A stretch of 5,123 nt of DNA, from NCBI GenBank assembly GCA_022798855.1, contig JAAWNI010000164.1, positions 1 through 5,123 on the forward strand, given 5' to 3'. The DNA is from Lawsonibacter sp. Its GTDB lineage: Bacteria; Bacillota; Clostridia; Oscillospirales; Oscillospiraceae. The notes under the pieces are model-generated. The model had not been told where the DNA came from. It was given only the letters and a program-made list of their open reading frames with translations, and ran no database searches. Made by a program: the position numbers and the translations under genes. Below, piece after piece: positions 1 to 5,068 of the stretch (its first letter is position 1; each line of letters begins with the position of its first letter).

Positions 1-43
1 CAAGGGGGCCTTTGGAGCAGGACTGGGGCCTTCAAGCACCCAA

Positions 44-92
44 GCCCCCCTTGCCAAAGGGGGGTGCCCCCGTAGGGGGCGGGGGGATTTTG
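44..92. repeat. Double-hairpin dispersed repeat (REP/MITE-like)
   Basis: Two adjacent hairpins are visible. CCCCCCTT (45-52) pairs with AAGGGGGG (57-64) around the loop GCCA. GCCCCC (66-71) then pairs with GGGGGC (75-80) around the loop GTA. The element ends with GGGGGGATTTTGT (81-93), whose G run could also pair with the C run at 45-50. This layout (a CCTCCCTT..AAGGGAGG-type hairpin, a second variable hairpin, then a GGAGGGATT-type end) matches from memory a dispersed non-coding repeat common in Oscillospiraceae genomes. Family membership is recollection; the hairpins are seen directly. Confidence 0.6.
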
Positions 93-105
93 TTTACCGG
101 AAATC

Positions 106-132
106 TGTAGGGCGCGACGACCCCGGCGCGCC
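106..132 (+). repeat. TGTAGGG-headed palindromic repeat, variant 1
   Basis: The head TGTAG (106-110) is followed by a hairpin in which GGCGCG (111-116) pairs with CGCGCC (127-132) around a 10-nt loop. The same head-plus-palindrome plan recurs at 2936, 2990 (inverted), 4113, 4875 and 4927 (inverted) with different stem sequences, so this is read as one member of a dispersed repeat family and not a terminator. No T-tract follows it. Confidence 0.5.
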
Positions 133-188
133 GTTCTCTAGCAATATCCGTTCTCTGGCGGCGGGGGGATTCCTTTATCAAGGGGGCC
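131..188. repeat. Short direct repeats and repeat remnant
   Basis: CCGTTCTCT occurs at 131-139 and again at 148-156. GCGGGGGGATT at 161-171 repeats the 3' end of the element at 44-92 (80-90 region), and a small hairpin follows: CCTT (172-175) with AAGG (180-183). CAAGGGGGCC at 179-188 repeats the first ten bases of the window. This looks like the remnant of a second copy of the upstream repeat. The window edge prevents a judgement on its left boundary. Confidence 0.35.
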
Positions 189-195
189 AAGAGTT

Positions 196-224
196 TTGAC
201 AAACTGAAACGGCCCGTTGAATTT
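196..224 (+). promoter_or_regulatory. Possible promoter for the membrane protein gene
   Basis: TTGACA at 196-201 is a perfect -35 hexamer. The -10 is weak. TTGAAT at 217-222 (spacer 15) and GAATTT at 219-224 (spacer 17) are the only candidates. The position, about 50 nt before the ATG at 269, is suitable. Confidence is limited by the poor -10. Confidence 0.35.
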
Positions 225-268
225 TTCCTGTCTCTGTGCTACTCTAAGGAAAAGGAGGTGGGCCCGCC

Positions 269-1516
269 ATGGGTGCAAACATTTTCTTTCTTGTTTTTTA
301 CGCCCTTTGGTTTCTGGGCTTTACCGGCTGGCTGTTCGTCCATTTTCTGAAAAAATACCTCTTCTGGCGGCGGAAGACCCCCGTCCCCCCGGGGCGGCAG
401 TTCGTCCTGATCCTCCTGCCCTCCCTGCTCACCGCCGTTTTTCTCTTCCCCACCTTTTTCCAGGCCTTTAAGAACCTGCCCGTCCCCTATAGCGAGCTGA
501 AGGAGGCCACCGCCCCGGTGGAGTTCATCAAGCAGCTCACCTACCGCCGGACCCAGAGCCGGTACGGCGGCGTCCGCCGGGAGCACCGCTACAACATCTA
601 TCTGGAGGGCCTCACCGGCTATCTCCGGGTGCCGGAAAACTTCGGGTTCGATCAGGATGAATTTTTGGCCTGGGCGGGGCTGGAGCCGGTAACCTTTTTA
701 TACAACTCCAACAGCGGCCGCTCCATCCCCTACGTTATCCAAAACGCCAGCGGCGCCCGCTTCCTGGACTACGAGTTCACCTCCGGCCGGCTGTGGTCCG
801 GGGCCATGCACCGCTTGGTCACGGCCTTGTCCGCCCTGCTGTTTCTGGGGGCGGGGGCGGTCTATCTCCCCGCCTGGCTCTACCCCCTGGAGTCCAAGGG
901 CAAGGTGGGCAAGTCCAAAAAGCTGGAGTTGGCTTTCCTGGCCGCGCTGGTCGCCACCCTCCTGGTGGTAGGCTATTTTACCAGCCAGCCGGAGGTCACC
1001 CAGACCCCCGCCGGCGGCACGCCCCCGGTGGAGGTGGAGGTGGGCGGTGGCATCCGCGCCACCCTGCCCCAGGGCTGGCGGGAGGACGGCACCACCGAGT
1101 CTGGGACCCAGTGGTACAAGCTCCAGTCCGGGGTGGCCACCTGCTTCCATCTGAACACCTGGCCCGAGGAGCTGCCCGACGGGGAGTGGAGCCGCCTTCT
1201 TCTGGAGGATTATCGGAAATTCCTCCTGGAAACCTACATCACCCAGCCCCAGGAGGGCCTGGGCCCCTTCCTCACGGAGCTGGCTTCCTCCGGCGGCCAG
1301 GTCCCCGGGACGGACTTTTTGACCTCCGAGGGCTGGGGGCAGTCGAAGAGCGGGGTGAAGAACCACTTTCTGACGGTCTTTCTGCCCCAGGCCAGGGCTA
1401 TGGTGGTCATCCGGTCCTGCTCCAGCAAAAAGAGCGTCACTTGGGAGGAGCTGGAGCGCTACATAGACGGCTGCGTCCGGCCCCTGCTGTCCGGCCTTCA
1501 GGTGGACGCACGCTGA
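269..1516 (+). CDS. Hypothetical four-pass membrane protein
   Basis: I do not recognise this 415-residue protein. The start ATG at 269 is supported by a strong ribosome binding site, AAGGAGGT (252-259), nine bases upstream. Hydrophobic segments lie at about residues 5-27, 44-64, 182-205 and 218-238. Positive clusters between segments 1 and 2 (KKYLFWRRK) and between 3 and 4 (ESKGKVGKSKK) suggest those loops are cytoplasmic. Residues 65-181 and 239-415 would then be outside the cell. The 65-181 region is rich in Tyr and Arg. The C-terminal domain follows a Pro/Thr-rich linker (240-255) and begins with a short strand and a LPQGW motif (266-270), loosely like PsbP/Mog1-type secreted domains; that resemblance is only suggestive. 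Cysteines are C292, C384 and C402. No catalytic motif is visible. It appears to be monocistronic, since glf has its own promoter 100 nt downstream. The reading frame is intact; the long antisense frame over it is a GC-rich shadow. Confidence 0.8.
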   Translation: MGANIFFLVFYALWFLGFTGWLFVHFLKKYLFWRRKTPVPPGRQFVLILLPSLLTAVFLFPTFFQAFKNLPVPYSELKEATAPVEFIKQLTYRRTQSRYGGVRREHRYNIYLEGLTGYLRVPENFGFDQDEFLAWAGLEPVTFLYNSNSGRSIPYVIQNASGARFLDYEFTSGRLWSGAMHRLVTALSALLFLGAGAVYLPAWLYPLESKGKVGKSKKLELAFLAALVATLLVVGYFTSQPEVTQTPAGGTPPVEVEVGGGIRATLPQGWREDGTTESGTQWYKLQSGVATCFHLNTWPEELPDGEWSRLLLEDYRKFLLETYITQPQEGLGPFLTELASSGGQVPGTDFLTSEGWGQSKSGVKNHFLTVFLPQARAMVVIRSCSSKKSVTWEELERYIDGCVRPLLSGLQVDAR

Positions 1517-1618
1517 GCGCCCCGCCGCCCGCTCTAATCGGCCTGGCGCGGCCCCTTGCCGCTCCATTTGTTGGGAAAATGCTCCCGTTCCGGCGGTTTG
1601 ATTTAAGAAGAATTTAAT
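1517..1618. other. Intergenic region without a clear terminator
   Basis: These bases between the membrane protein gene and the glf promoter are GC-rich at first and AT-rich after about 1597. Only weak pairings, such as GGCC with GGCC around 1540-1555, are visible. I find no stem followed by a T-tract, so termination of the upstream gene is unexplained. Confidence 0.4.
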
Positions 1619-1646
1619 TTGTTTTCCGGAAAAAATGTGGTATACT
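1619..1646 (+). promoter_or_regulatory. glf promoter with extended -10
   Basis: The -10 hexamer TATACT (1641-1646) is preceded directly by TGG (1638-1640), which fits an extended -10 (TGn). A partial -35, TTGTTT (1619-1624), lies 16 nt upstream. Transcription should begin near 1653. That position makes an ATG at 1654 essentially leaderless and favours the downstream TTG start for glf. Confidence 0.65.
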
Positions 1647-1686
1647 GTAGCGGATGGAATGTACGCCGCCCGATGGGCGGATCTGG

Positions 1687-1692
1687 AAAGGA
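1687..1692 (+). promoter_or_regulatory. Ribosome binding site deciding the glf start
   Basis: AAAGGA lies nine bases before TTG 1702. The in-frame ATG at 1654 has only a poor purine stretch before it, and it sits at the predicted transcription start. Confidence 0.55.
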
Positions 1693-1701
1693 TGGACAGC
1701 T

Positions 1702-2907
1702 TTGGAAAAACAGTATGACGTCTGTGTGGCGGGGGCCGGCTACGCCGGCGCGGTGTCCGCCCGGGCTCTGGCGGAGAAGGGGAAGAAGGTGCTGGTGCTG
1801 GAGCGCCGGGGCCACATCGGCGGCAACGCCTACGACTGCCTGGACGAACACGGGGTGCTCATCCACCAATACGGCCCCCACATCTTCCACACCAACGACA
1901 AAAAGGTGTTTGACTTCCTCTCCCGGTTCACCCAGTGGCGGGACTACCAGCACCGGGTTGTGGCCAACATCCCCGACCCGGCGGGGGAGGGGCGGCCCGG
2001 CTGGCGGCTGCAATACCCCGTCCCCTTCAACCTCACCTCCCTGGAGGAGGCCTTCGGCCCCGAGGAGGGGAGGGCCCTGGGGGGCAAGCTCATTGCCGCC
2101 TACGGGGCGGAGAGAAAGGTCACTATTCTGGAGCTGCGGCAGAACCCGGACCCGGAAATCGCCGCCCTGGCCGATTATGTGTACGAGCACGTCTTTGTCC
2201 ACTACACCATGAAGCAGTGGGGCCAGAAGCCCGAGGACATCGACCCCAACACCACCGCCCGGGTGCCGGTGTTCCTCTCCCGGGACGACCGCTATTTCCA
2301 GGACGCCTACCAGGGGATGCCCCTGGAGGGCTACACCAAGATGTTCGAGAGGATGCTGGACCACCCCAACATCGAGGTCCGCCTGGGGATGGACGCCCGC
2401 CCCATCCTGAAGGAGGCCGACGGCCCTGTCATCTACACCGGCCAGGTGGATGAGCTCTTCGACTTCAAGTTCGGCCCCCTGCCCTACCGGACCTTGGACT
2501 TCCAGTTTGAGACATGGCGGGACCGGGATTACAACGCCCCCGGCATGCCCTACCCCGACCCGGACCGCCCCCTCCGGGGCGGCGGCTTCTACCAGACCCA
2601 CGGCACCGTCAACTACACCGTGGACCAGGACTACACCCGGATTACTGAGTTCAAGCACCTCACCGGCCAGGACCTGCCCGGGGTGACCACCATCGTGAAG
2701 GAGTACTCCCGGGCCTACACCGGAGCCGAGGGGGAGACGCCCTACTACGCCATCATCAACCCTGAAAACAACGCCCTCTACGCCAAATACAAGGCGGAAG
2801 CGGACAAAAAACCACAGCTCCACCTGCTGGGCCGGCTGGCGGAGTACAAATACTACAACATGGACGCCATCGCCGCCCGGGCCCTGGAGCTGGCGGAGCG
2901 GCTGTAA
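1702..2907 (+). CDS. glf: UDP-galactopyranose mutase
   Basis: This FAD-dependent cytoplasmic enzyme interconverts UDP-galactopyranose and UDP-galactofuranose, the donor for galactofuranose in surface glycans. From TTG 1702 it has 401 residues, slightly longer than the usual 365-390. The N-terminal Rossmann motif is GAGYAG (11-16), with ribose-binding E34 and HIGGN (38-42). Family motifs follow in order: GPHIFHTND, the YPVPFNLTSLEEAFG segment, MKQWG with W173, RVPVF (187-191), DDRYF (195-199), QGMPLEGYT, YTRITEFKH with R313, PYYAIINPENN, and GRLAEYKYYNMD (377-388). An alternative ATG at 1654 adds 16 residues (MECTPPDGRIWKGWTA) unlike any family N-terminus, and it is disfavoured by the promoter position. 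Two oddities: in RVPVF the last residue is Phe, where E. coli Glf (remembered sequence) has RIPVR, and N386 replaces the Asp of the KYYD motif. It lies upstream of a glycosyltransferase, in keeping with a role in glycan assembly. Family identity is secure; the exact start is likely but not certain. Confidence 0.95.
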   Translation: MEKQYDVCVAGAGYAGAVSARALAEKGKKVLVLERRGHIGGNAYDCLDEHGVLIHQYGPHIFHTNDKKVFDFLSRFTQWRDYQHRVVANIPDPAGEGRPGWRLQYPVPFNLTSLEEAFGPEEGRALGGKLIAAYGAERKVTILELRQNPDPEIAALADYVYEHVFVHYTMKQWGQKPEDIDPNTTARVPVFLSRDDRYFQDAYQGMPLEGYTKMFERMLDHPNIEVRLGMDARPILKEADGPVIYTGQVDELFDFKFGPLPYRTLDFQFETWRDRDYNAPGMPYPDPDRPLRGGGFYQTHGTVNYTVDQDYTRITEFKHLTGQDLPGVTTIVKEYSRAYTGAEGETPYYAIINPENNALYAKYKAEADKKPQLHLLGRLAEYKYYNMDAIAARALELAERL

Positions 2908-2914
2908 CGCCTTA

Positions 2915-2930
2915 TGTAGGGGGCGGCTCC
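2915..2930 (+). repeat. Partial TGTAGGG-headed repeat
   Basis: TGTAGGGGGCGGCTCC begins eight bases after the glf stop and repeats the head of the complete element that begins at 2936. A weak 4-bp stem (GGGG with TCCC, one G-U pair) is possible. It is probably a degenerate or truncated family member in tandem with the next one. Confidence 0.35.
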
Positions 2931-2935
2931 CGTAA

Positions 2936-3015
2936 TGTAGGGCAAGGGCTCTGCCCTTGCCTCGAGATAGATTTCCGCCTCCATAAAAAGGCAAGGGCAG
3001 AGCCCTTGCCCTACA
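2936..3015. repeat. Perfect 26-bp inverted repeat of palindromic elements
   Basis: The left arm (2936-2961) and right arm (2990-3015) are exact reverse complements of 26 nt separated by 28 nt. Each arm is also a palindrome by itself: a TGTAG head, then GGCAAGGGC pairing with GCCCTTGCC around TCT. RNA could form either one long 26-bp hairpin or two small 9-bp hairpins. On the + strand no T-tract follows the right arm. On the - strand the right arm is followed by TTTTTATGG. The structure sits between glf and the glycosyltransferase gene, 38 nt before the latter's ATG, so it may reduce read-through or affect mRNA stability. That effect is inference. Confidence 0.85.
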
Positions 3016-3053
3016 AGGTGAACCCAAAAGCAACAGATAGGAGAATCAGACCA

Positions 3054-4082
3054 ATGGAAAAGCTTATCACCTTCGCCGTCCCCTGCTACAACTCGGCGGC
3101 CTATATGGACCACTGTGTGGAGACCCTGCTCCAGGGTGGGGAGGACATCGAGATTATTCTGGTGGACGACGGCTCCGCCAAGGACGACACCCCCGCCATC
3201 TGCGACCGGTACGCCCAGCAGTACCCCGACATCGTCCGGGCCATCCATCAGGAGAACGGCGGCCACGGCGAGGGGGTGAACCAGGGCATCCGCAATGCCC
3301 GGGGGGCCTATTACAAGGTGGTGGACTCCGACGACTGGGTGGATGTGGACGCCCTCCATCAGGTGCTGGACAAGCTGCGCCAGTTTGTCCGGGACGGCAA
3401 GCTGGTGGACATGATGGTGGCCAACTACGTCTACGAGCACGTGGAGGACAACACCCAGCGGGCGGTGGACTACCGCAACGTGTTCCCGGTGGGCCGGGTG
3501 TTCAACTGGAAGCACATCGGCCGCTTCAAGCCGGGGCAGTACCTGCTGATGCACTCGGTCATCTACCGCACCCAGATTTTGCGGGACTGCCAGCTGGAGC
3601 TGCCCAAGCACACCTTCTATGTGGACAACATCTTTGTGTATGAGCCCCTGCCCCTGGTGCGCAACATCTACTATATGGATGTGGACCTGTACCGCTACTT
3701 CATCGGCCGGGCGGACCAGAGCGTGAACGAGAGCGTGATGATGGGCCGTGTGGACCAGCAGCTGCGGGTGAACTACCACATGATCGACTGCTGGAATCTC
3801 CGCTTTGTGGCCAAACAGAACAAAAAGCTGGCCCGGTATATGTACAACTATCTGGCTATCATGATGACCATCTCCTCCATTTTCCTCACCATGGAGGGCA
3901 GCCCGGAGTCCCTGGGCAAACGGACCCGGCTGTGGGAGTACCTGCGTACGGTGGACAAGGGGCTCTACACCAAGATGCGTTATTTTGCCATCCCCGCCGC
4001 CACCAACCTGCCCACCGCCGCCGGACGGAAGCTGTCGGTGTCCCTGTACCGCCTGGCCCGGAAAATTTACAAGTTTAACTGA
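3054..4082 (+). CDS. Family 2 glycosyltransferase
   Basis: The 342-residue protein has a GT-A fold N-terminus. It begins ITFAVPCYNSAAYM (5-18), with the nucleotide-binding DDGS at 38-41, then the NGGHGEGVNQGIRNARG segment (68-84) and the metal-binding DSDD at 91-94 in VVDSDDWVD. KHTFYVDN ends at residue 192 and YRYFIGRADQSVNE follows; both fit, from memory, a Firmicute subgroup of surface-glycan transferases. A hydrophobic stretch at about 264-278 (YNYLAIMMTISSIFL) and a basic C-terminus (SLYRLARKIYKFN) suggest membrane association without a clear transmembrane helix. The start ATG 3054 is set by TAGGAG (3038-3043); a TTG at 3006 would put the N-terminus inside the repeat arm and lacks a suitable site. 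It follows glf by 146 nt and probably shares its pathway, but donor and acceptor cannot be told from sequence; use of UDP-galactofuranose is only a possibility. The frame is intact and codon use resembles its neighbours. Confidence 0.92.
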   Translation: MEKLITFAVPCYNSAAYMDHCVETLLQGGEDIEIILVDDGSAKDDTPAICDRYAQQYPDIVRAIHQENGGHGEGVNQGIRNARGAYYKVVDSDDWVDVDALHQVLDKLRQFVRDGKLVDMMVANYVYEHVEDNTQRAVDYRNVFPVGRVFNWKHIGRFKPGQYLLMHSVIYRTQILRDCQLELPKHTFYVDNIFVYEPLPLVRNIYYMDVDLYRYFIGRADQSVNESVMMGRVDQQLRVNYHMIDCWNLRFVAKQNKKLARYMYNYLAIMMTISSIFLTMEGSPESLGKRTRLWEYLRTVDKGLYTKMRYFAIPAATNLPTAAGRKLSVSLYRLARKIYKFN

Positions 4083-4112
4083 GAAGCTGTTCAAACGCGA
4101 TGGCCCACATCG

Positions 4113-4138
4113 TGTAGGGCAAGGGCTCTGCCCTTGCC
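4113..4138 (+). repeat. Third identical copy of the 26-nt palindromic element
   Basis: These 26 bases are identical to the left arm at 2936-2961 and the reverse complement of 2990-3015. The flanking bases differ on the 5' side. After the palindrome, both this copy and the reverse complement of the right arm run into a T-rich stretch containing TTTTTAT. Confidence 0.85.
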
Positions 4139-4157
4139 TTATTTTTATCTTCTTTAG
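4118..4157 (+). terminator. Likely terminator of the glycosyltransferase gene, built from the repeat
   Basis: The 9-bp stem GGCAAGGGC/GCCCTTGCC with the 3-nt loop TCT (4118-4138) is followed by TTATTTTTATCTTCTTT. A GC-rich stem followed by a T-rich run 36 nt after the stop codon fits an intrinsic terminator, although the T run is broken by A and C. It appears that a dispersed repeat serves this purpose here. Confidence 0.5.
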
Positions 4158-4239
4158 GAATAGGCGGGGGGCTTTCGCGCGTTTTCTGAAAAACCCACAA
4201 AGCAGCGTTTGGAAATCCCGGAAAATCCGCCAAAATTTT
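4158..4239. other. Intergenic stretch upstream of the S10 promoter
   Basis: No gene, repeat or convincing hairpin is seen. The last part, around 4204-4239, is richer in A and T and ends in an A4T5 run just upstream of two TTGACA boxes, so it could act as an UP-like element. Confidence 0.3.
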
Positions 4240-4252
4240 TTGACAAAACCTC

Positions 4253-4281
4253 TTGACACACACGGGCGGGTGTTGTATGAT
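4253..4281 (+). promoter_or_regulatory. S10 operon promoter
   Basis: TTGACA (4253-4258), a 17-nt spacer and TATGAT (4276-4281) form a near-consensus vegetative promoter. The start of transcription should be near 4288, giving a leader of about 264 nt before rpsJ. A second perfect TTGACA at 4240-4245 has no good -10 at the right distance. It may be an unused duplicate or may compete for polymerase. Confidence 0.85.
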
Positions 4282-4287
4282 AACGGG

Positions 4288-4551
4288 GCGTCCAATGGGG
4301 CGCAGTCTGCGATGATGTGGGAGATTGCTCAGAAATGAGGTAACTTCCGCGGAGTATGTCCGACTATCGGGCGGCTGAGCGAGCTTGTACACGGCGTATA
4401 TCGCCGGGTACGGCAAGAACCGGCCTGTCATTGCGCCGGTTTTTTCGTGGCCTGGAGTGATACGCACGAAAGCGTGGACGAAACCGCTCACCGACGAAGG
4501 AGGAGCAAGACCCAGTACTCAACTTCGTAATTTAAGGAGGAAGCAAACAAC
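4288..4551 (+). promoter_or_regulatory. Structured rpsJ leader, possible termination switch
   Basis: The long untranslated leader contains nested hairpins. Helix 1 pairs 4325-4332 with 4375-4382 (GCTCAG with CTGAGC plus a T-G and a T-A pair), and inside it CCGC (4347-4350) pairs with GCGG (4371-4374). Helix 2 pairs GTAC (4387-4390) with GTAC (4408-4411) and CGGCG (4392-4396) with CGCCG (4402-4406) around TATAT. A terminator hairpin follows at 4418-4445. GCCGG at 4403-4407, inside helix 2, could instead pair with CCGGC at 4420-4424 and so prevent the terminator. After the terminator a small hairpin (CACG 4465-4468 with CGTG 4473-4476) lies inside GTGA/TCAC pairing. I do not recognise a known riboswitch or T-box motif. 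Control by a ribosomal protein of the operon is the natural guess, but it is inference. Confidence 0.6.
4418..4445 (+). terminator. Intrinsic terminator/attenuator in the rpsJ leader
   Basis: AACCGGC (4418-4424) pairs with GCCGGTT (4435-4441) around a 10-nt loop, and the last stem bases begin a run of six T (4440-4445). It lies about 130 nt after the predicted transcription start and 106 nt before the rpsJ ATG, with no gene between, so it should act as an attenuator and not as the end of a gene. Confidence 0.8.
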
Positions 4552-4866
4552 ATGGCAGCTCAGAAAGAAATGATCCGCATCCGGCTCAAGGCCTATGACC
4601 ACCAGCTCATCGACCAGAGCGCCGAAAAGATCGTGGAGACCGCCAAGCGCACCGGCGCCAACGTCTCCGGCCCCATCCCCCTGCCCACCAAGAAGGAGGT
4701 CGTCACCATCCTGCGGGCCGTCCACAAGTATAAGGACAGCCGGGAGCAGTTCGAGCGCCGCATCCATAAGCGCCTGATCGACGTGGTGAAGCCCTCCCCC
4801 AAGACCGTGGAGGCCCTGATGAGCCTGGAGCTCCCCGCCGGCGTGGAGATCGAGATCAAGCTGTAA
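4552..4866 (+). CDS. rpsJ: Small ribosomal subunit protein S10
   Basis: This 104-residue protein is of normal length for S10, a head protein of the 30S subunit that also pairs with NusB in antitermination. Typical sequence includes MIRIRLKAYDHQLID (7-21), the GPIPLPTKKEVVTILR segment (40-55), KDSREQFE (61-68), HKRLIDV (72-78) and the C-terminal LPAGVEIEIKL. The exposed loop reads AVHKYKDS (56-63), unlike the SPHVNKxS of E. coli-type S10; I believe this form is common in Clostridia. AAGGAGG (4534-4540) lies 11 nt before the ATG. It is the first gene of the S10 operon, with rplC next, but the gap of 218 nt to rplC is unusually long. Expression is probably set by the promoter at 4253 and the attenuator in the leader. 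Confidence 0.98.
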   Translation: MAAQKEMIRIRLKAYDHQLIDQSAEKIVETAKRTGANVSGPIPLPTKKEVVTILRAVHKYKDSREQFERRIHKRLIDVVKPSPKTVEALMSLELPAGVEIEIKL

Positions 4867-4874
4867 ATCCCCCA

Positions 4875-4952
4875 GTAGGGCCACGGCTTGCCGTGGCCGC
4901 ATGGCCCAGGGAGGGCCGAACGACGTGCGGACACGACAAGTTGTGTCCCTAC
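4875..4952. repeat. Inverted pair of GTAGGG palindromic elements inside the S10 operon
   Basis: The left element (4875-4900) is GTAGGG followed by a palindrome: GGCCACGG (4879-4886) pairs with CCGTGGCC (4891-4898) around CTTG. The right element (4927-4952), read on the - strand, has the same head, loop and CCGC end and is also 26 nt. The two differ at five positions. Two pairs of those changes keep the base pairing (C-G to A-T, and G-C to A-T), and one gives a G-U pair in the transcript. The 26 nt between them hold another small hairpin, GGCCC (4903-4907) with GGGCC (4913-4917). The layout copies the inverted pair at 2936-3015. Confidence 0.75.
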
Positions 4953-5068
4953 GAGAAACAACCCCGTTGTACCCGCGGCCTGTCGCCAATCGAGACAGGC
5001 GGGTCAAGTCGCCGGAGCAATGGCCCCAGCCCAATGGGAGCCAACTCCGCCGACCAATAACCTTTATT
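4953..5068 (+). other. Hairpin-rich spacer before rplC
   Basis: No gene is seen. Two further hairpins are possible: ACAAC (4958-4962) with GTTGT (4966-4970), and CCTGTC (4979-4984) with GACAGG (4994-4999), extended after a bulge by ACCCG (4971-4975) with CGGGT (5000-5004). Neither is followed by a T-tract, so they do not look like intrinsic terminators. Confidence 0.45.

Noticed and set aside
698..1617. Overlapping frames on both strands within the membrane protein gene
   Set aside because: They are Gly/Pro/Arg-rich shadows of the real frame, which has the strong ribosome binding site and membrane segments.
2936..3015. CRISPR-like repeat-spacer array
   Set aside because: There are only two copies here and they are inverted, not direct, with a single spacer. 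A palindromic dispersed element explains it better.
1603..3033. Long antisense open frame of 476 codons over glf
   Set aside because: It mirrors the codons of glf in a GC-rich gene and has low-complexity Gly/Val/Leu-rich content with no domain; it also runs through the repeat. It is a shadow frame.
3006..3053. N-terminal extension of the glycosyltransferase from TTG 3006
   Set aside because: It would start inside the palindromic repeat and add residues before the usual GT2 N-terminus, while ATG 3054 has its own ribosome binding site.
2853..4295. Long antisense open frame of 480 codons over the glycosyltransferase
   Set aside because: It is rich in His and Val from reversed common codons, crosses two intergenic regions and reads the repeat copies as protein. 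It has no recognisable domain.
4467..4477. Eleven-base match (CGAAAGCGTGG) between the leader and 16S rRNA near position 765, as a possible ribosomal-protein mimic
   Set aside because: The match is short and expected by chance somewhere in a window of this size. I found no longer shared structure, so it is not used as evidence.
4498..4504. Second purine-rich ribosome binding site (GGAGGAG) in the leader
   Set aside because: No start codon follows at a usable distance; the true rpsJ site is AAGGAGG at 4534-4540.
4385..4573. Small open frame of 62 codons across the rpsJ leader
   Set aside because: It runs through the terminator hairpin and into rpsJ in another frame, and no suitable ribosome binding site precedes its start.
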